Positions 32,901-46,762 of a DNA stretch of 64,000 nt are shown here, in pieces (the first letter of the stretch is position 1; each line of letters begins with the position of its first letter). Made by a program: the position numbers and the translations under genes. The stretch comes from Phascolomyces articulosus. Its lineage: Eukaryota > Mucoromycota > Mucoromycetes > Mucorales > Lichtheimiaceae. The stretch spans positions 496,001 through 560,000 of the forward strand of contig JAIXMP010000017.1 in the NCBI GenBank assembly GCA_025677815.1, in the 5' to 3' direction. The notes beneath the pieces were generated by a model, which was not told where the DNA came from, did no database searches, and saw only the letters and a list, made by a program, of their open reading frames with translations.

Positions 32901-35900
32901 CATCATCATCATAATAAAGAGTTGTTTAAAAAGAATTTTTTCAAAGTATCTCTCGTATGTTATTTTCAACTATGAAAGTACATCGAAAATTGGGTTGCGT
33001 AGCAAAAGTTAAGAATTAATAGTAGTAGCAGAAATGAGAGAGGCCGGATAATTGGCTTCAGTAATTTTTTATGACACCATCAACAATCGAAAAATAAGAA
33101 TTACAAGTTGCTCTTTTTTCGTAGTTTTACACCCAGTACCCATTCCATTAAGAAATTAGAATGAGTGGGGGTGAGTTCATATATTAATATATGCTTCACA
33201 TCATATAGTAAAAACATCATACTTTTCAATAGAGTAGCTATGGTTTTAGGCTATTTAATGAAAACGTTTGTTGCATTTGGATAAATATTGATAAATAATA
33301 TATATTAAAAACTATAAAGGCTAGTAACAAAATGCATCTATGGTGATATACGAATTATTCTAAAAATGCTAAATAAATCTTGTCGTTTTATCGGTTTACC
33401 AGTTTATTTATTTATTTTTTTGCAAGGAACACGTCAGTTATATACAAAAAATAGTTTTATTAATTAGGCGTTGGTAACGAGTTGTAATAGTTTGTTCATA
33501 CTCTTTGTTTGTATGTATGTTTAGTGTATCTAATAAAAATTCTAGTATTTCCTGTGATGCGTTGATGGTAATAATGCGCCAGGTTATTAGAGTTGCGGTA
33601 TGGTAGAGTCTGTACTGAATCAAGTCTCGATCAATGATGATGTGGCACGGGAGGTAAAAAAAGACAAACAACAATTTATAGACCCAGAGGGGTCGCCGTG
33701 TTGCATTCTTTTAATGGTTTCCTTGGAGACCATGGGACGTTCTCGCGTTCAAAAGTGGCATTGGAAGGCAGTTACTGCTTTTCCTTTGATTTATTTTTCT
33801 TTGTATTTAGGCAATATCTTTTCTTGCTGTATGCCATAGGGTAATTAATTCTCGCTTATTCAAAGAGTTGTAGTAAACGACCTATAGATCGAATGCAATA
33901 ATAAAATACATTACTACTAGAAATTTTGTTTTAATATTGTAACTAGTTCTTTATCCTTTTATTATTGATTGGTTTTGGCATCCTTGCTTTCAGGTATTGG
34001 TATAGAGCTCTCATGAGAAAATTTGTATTAATAAAAATAACTACATCCAATCAGGGGCCATGACTTCGTTGTTGCTGATTATATCAGCTTCTATGTCCAT
34101 TAAATGTAAAGTAATGACGTTAAACTCCACAGGAATTGCCACTACAGTATTCCCTTAGACATATTTAGTCTGTGACAGGACGCAGTATTGACGTTAGACT
34201 CAGACCACAACGAACCAATTGATTACAATACCATCGAAGCAAAAACCTTCAATTTTCTATGGATTACATATAACTAATAATCATTTTCAGTATGCTTCTA
34301 TATATTTTTTGGAATCTGTCAGCGAAGGCCCTTGCTCGTGCTTCCTGGGTATCAGGATATAAGAAACCAAAGCATGAACAAACAGGGTATCCAAAAAGCG
34401 GGTAAAGTATGACAAAAGGTTGTTTGATAAAATAAGTTTAACTACTCGTTTATTGATCCAGACTTTCTTCATGTGTAAGTTAGTTAGTCAACTAGCTCTG
34501 CTGCAAGCTCTATGGTTACATTACAGTAAGGTTATAGTATATCTTAGCCAAGTTGGGTTGCATGGTTAACTTGGCCAGCATCGTAAATTCTATTTTAGGT
34601 TTTTTTTTAGTAAACAAACAAACTGATGTGTGAGTTGTTTTGGTTTAAATTGTAAAAAAATATATCTTGATTAAAAAAAAAAGTCCATAATCTGACAAGT
34701 GTTGTTGATGTTCCCACGAAATGGTAGACCATTCTGTTGGATCGGGTTTGTAAATAAAAGACGTGTATCATGAATCAAAAGTTTTTGATGTTATATTATT
34801 GATTGTCATTAGAGGAGTGCGTAATCAATTATTACCTTTGCCATCTTTTTCACTCTGTCAAAGATCTCTTTTTTTATAGCTCATCATCCCCCCCACACAC
34901 ATAATACTTAAGAAAAAAAAGGCGGAATATAATTTTCTACTTCTACTAACAGAGACTATTTGTTTCATCTCTCACCCCCATAAACTCACATTCATTCACA
35001 CTCATACCTGTTATACTCACACACACATAAAAAAATCTTTTTTTTTTGGTCGGGTATTTACGGATACGCTCATAGCAGGTATATTGGGGGCCTTTTTAGC
35101 CTTTTGATGGAATCGGTCTTTCTTAATTTTCAGCACGGACGTCGTTTTTAACATGTTTATTGATTTTATATGTGATATTGTAACCTTCTTGCTATGTATG
35201 TGTGTATGTGTGTATGTTGAAGTATGTGCTGTGCTGTGCTTTTTTTTACTTCTTCACCCCCAACCTTTCCTTCCTTGGATTCTCGCACAAAAAAGAATTA
35301 CTTTATCAAACGCTAAAATGACAGCTTCTTCATTCATTCGGAAATTTAGATATTCATTCACATGTCACGAAGAAACTGGTTTTATAAAAGCCATCTGACA
35401 TCAAGGTCACTCAAGAATTTGTTTTTTTTCTTAATAAAAGAAACATAATCTTGAAGGCCAATTCACACCAAAGAATATTGAAAGAAAAATCAATAAAACA
35501 TATCAATGTGAGTGTGTGAAAGAGATGGAGAATCGGAGCCTATTCATCAAAAAAAAAAAAAAAAGATAGACCAGTAGTATCCTTGGAAATTTGATAATGA
35601 TGCATTACTATCATCATCCTTCTCCAATGGTAACCAGACTCGTTTTTTTTATACACGGTAACAAAATGAAACGATAAGAGAGAGTATTATAAGCACACAC
35701 CTTTTCTCTCTCTTCTGTCACCAGACAAACTGACGGGTTGTCATTCATGGGTTGGGGAGCATGTTTATTATTGAAAGAGAGAAAGTTTCGATTGAATGTG
35801 GGGGGTGGAAGAAAGTTCCTATAGAGGGACAAAGAGACGCTCATATAGCACATTATATAGTGAGGCACGCACAAGAAAGAGAGAGAGAGAATATAAGAAG

Positions 35901-36619
35901 TGTGAACAGGTGGATTCTTTGTGGTCATAATGGTTGTGTCACCATAGGACAGAAAACCCGAACTTGGGAAAAAAAAATGGGTTCTTTATCGTTCATTTTT
36001 CAACTTTGCTATAATTGATTGAAAAAGTTAACTCAAAATAAAACGAACATTGATGCTTACCTTATAGAAAACTAACCCACCACATAATGTACCTACTAGG
36101 ATTTAACGTATACTGTTCGATATAATAATAATAATCATAGTTATCATCACTAGCTAGTATTTTAAATAACATACTTAGAAGCAATAGAATATAGGGAACG
36201 TGATGATTTTTTTATCAGCCTCAATGAAATATATCTCCCCCCTCATTCTTATATTCCATGGCGTGAGTAACGACATCTTTCGCGCGCGTTACAACAGTCT
36301 CACATAGATTATATACTCACATACTATCATATATTATAACACAACATAATAAATACACACACGGGTAGAAAGACAGAGAATTGTGCGGTAAAAGTCAATA
36401 AAAAAAAAGAGTTTATTTGAAAAAGATAACCTTTTTTTTTTGTCTTCTTCTTTTTCCACTTCTTTTTCGCTTTCAACTTTAATTCGAAACGTTCGGTCTC
36501 TTTTTTCTTTCTTTCTCTTTCTTTTCTTCTACTTTTTGATATCATCGATTATCATCTTCTTTTAATCTCTTGCTTTTTTATTATTATTATTATTATCATA
36601 ATTATTTTTATATTTCTAA
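32901..36619. other. long gene-poor region upstream of the MADS-box gene
   Basis: 3.7 kb without a supportable gene. A 79-codon frame at 33600-33839 has no recognisable motif. From about 34870 the plus strand becomes rich in C/T and CA tracts (for example 34885-35030 and 36430-36560), as is common in promoters and long 5' UTRs of these fungi, so part of it is probably the MADS gene promoter or leader. Confidence 0.5.
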
Positions 36620-38149
36620 ATGAATAATCTTGGACATATGCCAACAGGCCTTGGAGGACCCACAGCTTCAATAGCAGGACGAGCACAGCCTCCACCTTTT
36701 CAATCACAACCAACAGCAGCAGCAGCACAAATAATGAATAACGATCGAATGATAAATTCTAATAATAGCGTCAATGATGATGATTCAGATAGTGAAGGTA
36801 AACCAGAAAAACGATCAGGACGACGAAAAATCAAGATTGAGTTTATCGAAGATAAATCGAGACGCCATATTACCTTTTCGAAACGAAAGGCAGGCATCAT
36901 GAAAAAGGTAACCGTTTGAATGCCAAATGGGGATTTTTTATCACCTTTTTGTCTATTTTTTCATTTTAACTTATTTAATCCAACAATGATATACTTATTA
37001 CTTTTCTTCTTCATTTCCCTTTCCTGTAATAATAAAAACTAGGCTTATGAATTAAGTACACTGACGGGTACTCAAGTTCTTTTATTGGTGGTATCAGAAA
37101 CTGGCCTTGTGTACACTTTTACAACTCCCAAGCTTCAGCCACTTGTAACAAAACCTGAAGGAAAAAACTTGATTCAAGCATGTCTTAATGCACCAGATCC
37201 TGCTGCTGCTCCTGGTGAAGTATCTTCTTCGGTAAGTTAGTTATTAATATATTCAAAATAACTTGGGAAAAGTTTTTTTTTTATAGTTTCGATCTGATAG
37301 ACTTATAATCCTATTTCCTCTCAACTTATATTTTTTTATACACTTATACAATATGAAAAAAAACCCAATAATCATCACACAGCCACGGTCAGCCCATTCA
37401 AACCACACGACTCAAAGTAACACAACCACAACAAACGCCGCCGTGGGTAAATCAATCCATGGTGGGAGTAACTTTCCACAACAAGATACCAGTGGGGGAT
37501 CCTCAGATATTTATGGTCAACAAGACAGAAAGGTATATAATAATTCTGACATTTTATATAAATAAGGAAAAAAGGATGGATGTTGGGATCAAATACAACA
37601 ATGAAAGCATCATATGTATGTAATCGAGTGCTTTAGTTTTTGATGGGTCATGATTTTCATAAAGTTTTTTAAAGTTTGGCGGAGAGAAAGAAAAGATAAA
37701 CTGTGACAAAAAAAAGAGTGAAAAAGAGTGAAATGATAATGCGAATCACAAAATCCGGGAGAAAAAAAAAACAACAGCATAGAATTGTAATTTATTTATT
37801 CACCATTCTCCCGCTTTACTTTTCATCTTCCCAGCCTTCACAACAACAAACACAACAACCCTCCCGACAACAACACCCGGGCCCTGCTTACGGAAGCGTT
37901 CCAATGACAAGTTATTCACAACATGGATATGGTGGCCATGAGCCAACAAATGCAACACAAAATTATAGTATGAGCCAACCACATCCATCGCAACCAGCTT
38001 ATGGTGCACAACAACAACAACAACAAACTTATCAACAACAACCTCCTGTCAATAATCCAACCAATTATTATGGTTCATCGACAAATGCTTCTAGTTATTT
38101 ACCTCAAACAAATAGTGGTGCTTATTGGCCACAACAACCCAAAAAGTAG
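36620..38149 (+). CDS. SRF/Mcm1-type MADS-box transcription factor (4 exons)
   Basis: Exons 36620-36907, 37043-37231, 37383-37532 and 37835-38149 close in phase to about 313 residues. An acidic stretch (VNDDDSDSEGKPEK) precedes the MADS domain at about residues 66-124, with RKIKIEFIEDKSRRHITFSK and, after an intron at KK|AY, AYELSTLTGTQVLLLVVSET. The SAM-type extension follows (GLVYTFTTPKLQPLV, NLIQACLNAPDP). These are the diagnostic residues of the SRF/Mcm1 class rather than the MEF2 class. Such factors bind CArG boxes as dimers and act with partner proteins in cell-type, mating and morphology control. The C-terminus is Gln/Pro/Tyr-rich and probably activates transcription. Confidence 0.93.
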
Positions 38150-41100
38150 TTTTCTCTTATCAGCCTATTATTATTATAAATATTATATTATATTACCCTT
38201 CCTCCTTCCTATTCATCCATCCAACCTTTACTACTACAAACCTACAAAAGAATCCTTTTCATCCATAAATAATAATTCTACTCCTTCTATTATTATATTT
38301 TATATTTCTTTTTGTTTTCTTTTTTGGTAAATATTATATCCTCCTCTCTCCTCCTCCTTTTTCTTCTCGTAAACTTTCTATTTTTTATTTTTTTTTGTAT
38401 ACGTATTTCTTTCTCCCAACAATGTAGTATAATAGTGTAATTGAGTGATTCATCTTATTTCTTCTTTTTATCTTTAGTATTAGTTTATTATTATTACTTA
38501 TGCCAGCATCATTTATATACATACTTCTCCCTTTGTTTTGATTTTAACAGATAAAAAAATATATATACTGATAACTATATAATATGTTTCTTATATATAA
38601 TTTGACAAAGAATATATACTTAGTAGTTTCATGACCAATATATCGCTTCTTTTTTTACAGTTGATAATAAATTGTATGATAACATCGCTATTATTACCTC
38701 TTCTATAAAAAAAATTATTAGATATTGGATCTTTCCATTAATGCAGAATATAGGGAAATAACTGAGTTACTTGTTGACCTTATAAAGAGAGTTTAAGAGT
38801 ACGAGATCATTAAAAACCACTTTTGCATGATTTTTTTTTGGGTTCCAATCTTCCATTGACTGAAAATTCAACTATATACTTTATATGTACTAGTATACAA
38901 CATAGGTTGAAATGTACATTTACTGTCAACATTATTTGGGGAAAAGGATCCAATAATGAAAATACGTGGAGTTGCCTCTATTATTTATTATGGGAAATGT
39001 GAACTATGGTATAAATATTATAGAATGACCACAACTTTTTGGTTTTAACAAATAGGTGGTACAACAACTGGTGAAACTCAAAAAAAATACTGATTATACG
39101 TTTTAGGTTGAAATGGGGTATTTTATCCATCTTTTTCCGTTTTTATATATTATCGAAGTTAGGGTTAAATGAATTGATCAGTATGTTAAACGAGCTATTA
39201 ATATATTTACATTGGATGTAATGTAAACCCGATGATGCAACACAGACTATCTAATTGTAGCATCAGTGAATGATAATACTCAGGAGGTGTTTGATTATCA
39301 AGATATTGATTGGAAAACGCGCAGTGTTCATAGCAATCATGAGATGAAAAAAAGAAGCATATTGACTTTATAAAAGGAATGTAATGGATTTTTCGTGTGC
39401 ACGGTTCAACATGTTAATTTTTATTATAATTAATTAACAAATACCCGAAACTACTAAGCAATATATACAATGTGTATAGGTTAAAATTTATATGCTTATT
39501 ATTGTGGAAGATTAAATTGATCTGCGTCTATAGGCATATGTACATAGTGTATATCTTACATATTTTATTATTTAATGGATAAAGTGCATTCAATGTGTTC
39601 TTTTGGATGATGCTCTTTTTAATCGTTCCATACAGAGTAAGAAAATAACTTTCGTACTCTTCCTCTCTCGTTGTTTTTAAGTAGCTTATTTGCCGGTTTG
39701 GATTTCCCTGTCCACTGGTGTTCTGAACCAACAATTCTCAAAATAAAAGTACAAGCAACAACATCATCTAATATATAATTTCTCTATTTCAAATTCAATG
39801 TGATAGGGGCTTCTACATAGTACATTATCAATGACTCTGTGGTTTATAACATTAAAAAAACTTATCTCGCGTTATATTCTAATAATTATATACTCATTAT
39901 CGTATAAGTGGATGCTCTTAAGGAAAGTTAAAGTGAATTTTTACAAAGTGTTCTCATATTGCCACCATTAACGTAATAAAAAAGGAATGATAAAAAAGGG
40001 ACTTGCATTTATTAGTACGTATTGCTATAGAAAATGCATTAGAATCTTTGACTTGTGGCGACACCCATAACTCATATTTTCAGATATCAGGCAAATATCT
40101 AATTGCTATGAAAATGCAAATCTTGAAGCTTATCTTAACCAACTGTTAATATGTTAGACATATTATGTTATTGAAAAAAAAGAATGGTAAGAAATAAAAA
40201 TTGTGTCCAGATGGCGGCTTTAATTTTTATAATGGAAAAAGAATTATCATCTGATGGTTGATATGCCTACTTAATATGATCGACAAGGTACAAGTTAGGT
40301 ACAGTGGAGGTCAAGGTTTCGTAAACAACACAGAAAACTGAAAAAGCCAGAATAAACAACCGATACCTACAGTAAATTTAATTTTCTCCAAAAATAATCT
40401 CAATATTAGATATGGAGAGTCATTCACAATGGATGCATCGAATTCTGACGGTGAAAACGGTTTGAACGTCGAAGAATTCCCGGGTAAACGACTTTGATAA
40501 TTAAAATATATATCAATTAAACAAACGTGGAAGAATCAAAAGCCACAGCAAATCAACTATGGGTGGTTGTTATTACCAGAGTGAAATGGAAACTAGAGGT
40601 TTCTCTTGAAGCATAAAAACAAGGAAATTAATCGTCTTTACAAAAAACTGAAACTGTTGTTAAACAATGTATAGATGAATCATTAATATAATATCAGAAA
40701 GGCGTTGGCACTGAAGAATCTGCACGCTCATTGAAATTGATTTCGACTGGGAAATATGCCATCAAATTATAATATTTACATTTGACTAGTCGAATCCAAT
40801 CCTATATAGTATTTATTTAGAGTTATAAAGAAACCATGTCTATAGCCAATGAGATCGTTGTTCAAAATCCTACACTATTGACACATAATAAATCACGATA
40901 ATTGAAAGAAACAGAAGCACAATTTTTCTTGGCGAATGATGAAAATAAGATCTTTCTATGAGAACTGATAAAGGTAAATCTTTGGTAAAGCGGACGAAAA
41001 AAAAAAAATTTAACCACATTTGCTCAACTTTCTCACGCTCATATCTCATTCAAAGGTAATGTTTAAAAATGCGTCAAAGAATACAAATGAAACAAAAAAA

Positions 41101-42666
41101 GAAGTTCTAGATCATTATCAACGTAAATCTGATGGTGGCGTGGGATAAAACGTGTATTAACTTTTTTTCTTTTACATCATTGTCTTATTTTATATCAGAA
41201 CTGTATCTCGACAATTGGCTTTTTTTGAATCAAATTTGATGCTACAGTTCATGCTCGGGAACATTACAATCCACATTTGCATAATACAACAATATATATA
41301 TGGGTAATAACTTATTATTCGTGATTGATTGTACGATAAGAATATCGAGGTCTCTGTTATTATATGAAGATGCACACGATCATTTTGTGTTCCTACAGGC
41401 AATTAATAATATATAAAAAATTTCAATTATGAAAACGAGGAATTTCAACAGAGACATTTGAACGACTATTACTATAGATCCATCTGGTATAATAGGATGA
41501 TTTTAGTTTCGTATGATTGAAGGAATTAATAAAACATATTACCTTTTAATTACATATTTACATGATGAGTTCATAACCACCTTATTAGTATTTGATGTGT
41601 ATATAGCATGTGTCTAAAAAGAGATTGTGGGAAAATGATAATCTTAAAGAGATATTATTTACTGTACAAGAATCAAATTTAAGAAAAAAAACCTTACAAG
41701 GTTGTTGTAATATTCTCATCGTTATTTATTATGCAATTAAAATTATAAAAGCATAATTAGTATAAATAAATATTAGAATAGCTCATGATGAAAGCGGCAA
41801 TGACAAATAATACAATAATACAAATATCAAAACTATTTTTTTTATAATTGAAAAAGACTTACATTGCTCTGTATGTGTTATCATGCAATCCTAATTACTC
41901 TACGAGTAGAGTTTACACCTGTTTATTAATCGGCTGTACGAAAAAGTGTAGTAGTATTTGAACGTAGCATATTTATCCAATGGTTTTGATGTGGCACACA
42001 ATTATTTTTTCTTTCGCCGATTTGACTCATCGCATTGGAGCCAATTGAAGTGAATTAAATCGCTTGGCTGTCAAATTGAACCACAGAAATAGGAGAGATG
42101 TTGGAGGACCTTTTCGACTATTTTATCTGTATATTCAGTGAACAATAGGCAAAAACAAATAAAAAAGTATATGAAATATATGCAACTATTTTTTGATATC
42201 ATTTCTATTGTTGGATCTATTTTTGTTGGATGAATAAATTAATCAGATCCATTGTTTTATTGATAAGGATAAATTAATAGATGGTGTTGTTGGTAATTAT
42301 TAGTAATCTATAAATCCATCGTAACATAGGAACTGTCAATTAAGTTTCATTAAGAAAAAGAGAGCAACAAATTGCTGTCACAAGGTCCTCGGACGTGCAT
42401 GCAGATCAGAATATAGACACACTCGACATATATTTATTTACATTGCTACATAACACAAAGCGACATATCAAATTGTTATAACCTGTTTTTGGGGATAGAG
42501 AACAGTAACACCGACTGATGTTCCCGGTTGTGTTTGGGTTCGTTTTTTTTTTTTGCTGTTCCTGTCTCCGAAGTTCATTTTTATAAGCTTTTGGTTGGTC
42601 AGTCCAGAAGTTTGCCTTTTCTTTTCATTTTCTTTCATTTAACTCCATTCTAATTTATTTTTCATC
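38150..42666. other. gene-poor AT-rich region
   Basis: 4.5 kb without an intact gene. Between about 40620 and 41500 short broken frames on the plus strand (for example ESARSLKLISTGKYAIKL) have the flavour of a badly eroded DNA-transposon protein, but no catalytic motif can be pinned down. The last 130 bp before 42667, with pyrimidine-rich tracts, are probably the thiolase promoter. Confidence 0.45.
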
Positions 42667-44728
<2,062 letters not shown>

Positions 44729-44807
44729 ATAGTTTAAAGCAAATGTCACTTCAATGTATATCAAAAAAAGAAAAATGAAGGATCTATATACACACAAACT
44801 TTTTTAA

Positions 44808-44855
<48 letters not shown>

Positions 44856-45298
44856 GATAATAATAATAATATAATCAACAGCAACAACAATGTAATAACA
44901 TGATGGATTTGCTAAGTTTAATATTGATGCGAAATGTAATGTTTATAGAAATTATGAAAGAACTTGACCTTTTATGGTTTATGAGCTGGCTTGGCAAAAA
45001 AAAAAAAAATATAGAGAAAAAAAAAGGTCAGTCAAGTTAGTTCATGCATATTAAACATTGCTTAAATTCACACATAAAACATTTATCATCAGCAGCATCC
45101 TCTTTAATCCCCTTTTCCCTTCTTCCTCCTTTTGTTCTTTTTCTTTCTCTTCTTCTCCCTTTCTCACTCTTCTTTTTCTTTTTTTAATATCGTTTTTCGT
45201 ATATATTATAAAATATTTCCCACTTTCTTTTTTATATATTTACAACAAATATAAACGATAATAATAATAGTAATAATAATAACAGCAACATCCGTATA
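44729..45298. other. intergenic region with an AAT microsatellite
   Basis: Contains a (TAA)n tract at about 44820-44854 and a C/T-rich stretch at 45100-45190 that probably belongs to the promoter or leader of the next gene. No coding frame supported. Confidence 0.6.
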
Positions 45299-46372
45299 AT
45301 GTTAACAGGAGAAGATATCGCATGGATTATTTATAGTACTATATTGATTATGTTATCTACAGTATTGGCTGTACGATGTCGAAACAATCTACTTTTACTC
45401 CCATTTATCGTATTTGCTATTCTTTCCACCATATCACATCTTGTCATGCTTTCACGACGATATCAAAGTGATTCTGTCATACTTTTGGCTGATCGCAGTC
45501 CTATAATCAATCATATTCCCATCTTTTCACTTTTACTTTATGCTGCATTAATTGAGTGTCAACTTGTATATATTCAACACATTAATACCTCTTATCAAAA
45601 TCATCACCAGTGGAATAGTCTAGGAGATTCAGACGATCCTGAAAAACAACAACGTCAACGGCAGCAACAACAACAGCAAGATAGTCATGAACAACAACAC
45701 CCATCACACCAAAATAGCTTGATACGGCAAAAAAGACCAAAAAAGTATTGGTTAAATGTCTGTATGCTCATAGTGTACACGTGTCTGGTAGTGGCGCTTG
45801 TTTGTGTCCGATTGTTTTTAAACGATAACCTTGGCTCTACTCGATTAATTATGGCACTATGTATTAGTGCCCTTGCACTCTTGGCATCAATGAATGCTTT
45901 ATTTGTTTATTTTGCTGTCATTCCTCCTAATGCGGGCTTACACCATGATGCGTGCTTTTTAAAATCCACGTCGATCTTATTTAGTATCTCCATGATCGGC
46001 ATGGCAGTGGAAGCTTGGTTATTTTATGGCATGATAGAAACGCACGAAACATATAATTTTACAGTCCTTGGATGGATTATGTTTGAAACATGTTTGGTTT
46101 ATTTACCCATGTTTGCCATCTTGGTCTTGTGTCTTTTTGTTAGACGCATTCATCTTTTGGGTCAGCAACAAAGTCATACTGAAGCAGAAGCACGTATATT
46201 ACGATTTTTACGCCAACGAAGGAGAGGAGGAGGAAATAATAGTGATAGTAATGGACAGTCAAACAACAATGACGACGATATGAATCATCGTACTGAGCAA
46301 CAACAACATCAACATCAAACAAATCAACAAGAGAATGAGTTAAGGCGATCTGATTCAGCAACAGCAATATAA
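45299..46372 (+). CDS. seven-TM protein, unknown (GPCR-like topology)
   Basis: Single exon, 357 residues. Hydrophobic segments lie at about 8-25, 31-51, 72-93, 151-172, 183-207, 225-246 and 255-283. A long hydrophilic Gln-rich loop (QQRQRQQQQQQDSHEQQ) sits between segments 3 and 4, and a hydrophilic C-terminal tail of about 70 residues (FLRQRRRGGGNNSDSN onward) follows the last. Seven segments with a polar tail would fit a fungal GPCR-like receptor, but I see no family motif that proves it. Start ATG follows an A/T-rich leader. Confidence 0.75.
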   Translation: MLTGEDIAWIIYSTILIMLSTVLAVRCRNNLLLLPFIVFAILSTISHLVMLSRRYQSDSVILLADRSPIINHIPIFSLLLYAALIECQLVYIQHINTSYQNHHQWNSLGDSDDPEKQQRQRQQQQQQDSHEQQHPSHQNSLIRQKRPKKYWLNVCMLIVYTCLVVALVCVRLFLNDNLGSTRLIMALCISALALLASMNALFVYFAVIPPNAGLHHDACFLKSTSILFSISMIGMAVEAWLFYGMIETHETYNFTVLGWIMFETCLVYLPMFAILVLCLFVRRIHLLGQQQSHTEAEARILRFLRQRRRGGGNNSDSNGQSNNNDDDMNHRTEQQQHQHQTNQQENELRRSDSATAI

Positions 46373-46665
46373 TATTTAAAGAAAACCCAACAGATAACCA
46401 CACACATAAAAATATAAAGCTTATTGTAATCATCGTATTCATACATTTAGTAACCGTAGCCTATCATACACATAACTTTTAACAGTCAAATTGTATTATG
46501 TATTATAGTTTTTTTTTTTTTCATTTTAACCCCAAAAAAATAACTCAAAAATTCCTTCTTTTCCCCTTCGTTTTTTCTTTTCCACCCCTATTTTTTGCCA
46601 AGCAGTCGGATTATATAACTAGTTATCATTATTTGCAAACGTCAGAAAAAAAATGAAAATTATTA

Positions 46666-46729
46666 TCAATATCTTTGTGGATGATTGTTGTATGATGATT
46701 CAGGACAATCTCTTGCAAAATGGCCCGGC

Positions 46730-46762
<33 letters not shown>

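Noticed and set aside
33600..33839. 79-codon plus-strand frame in the MADS upstream region
   Set aside because: No motif or splice partners and an internal position in an AT-rich region; treated as random.
40620..41500. possible eroded DNA-transposon protein
   Set aside because: Only vague helix-turn-helix-like and DDE-like hints in broken frames; no terminal repeats found.
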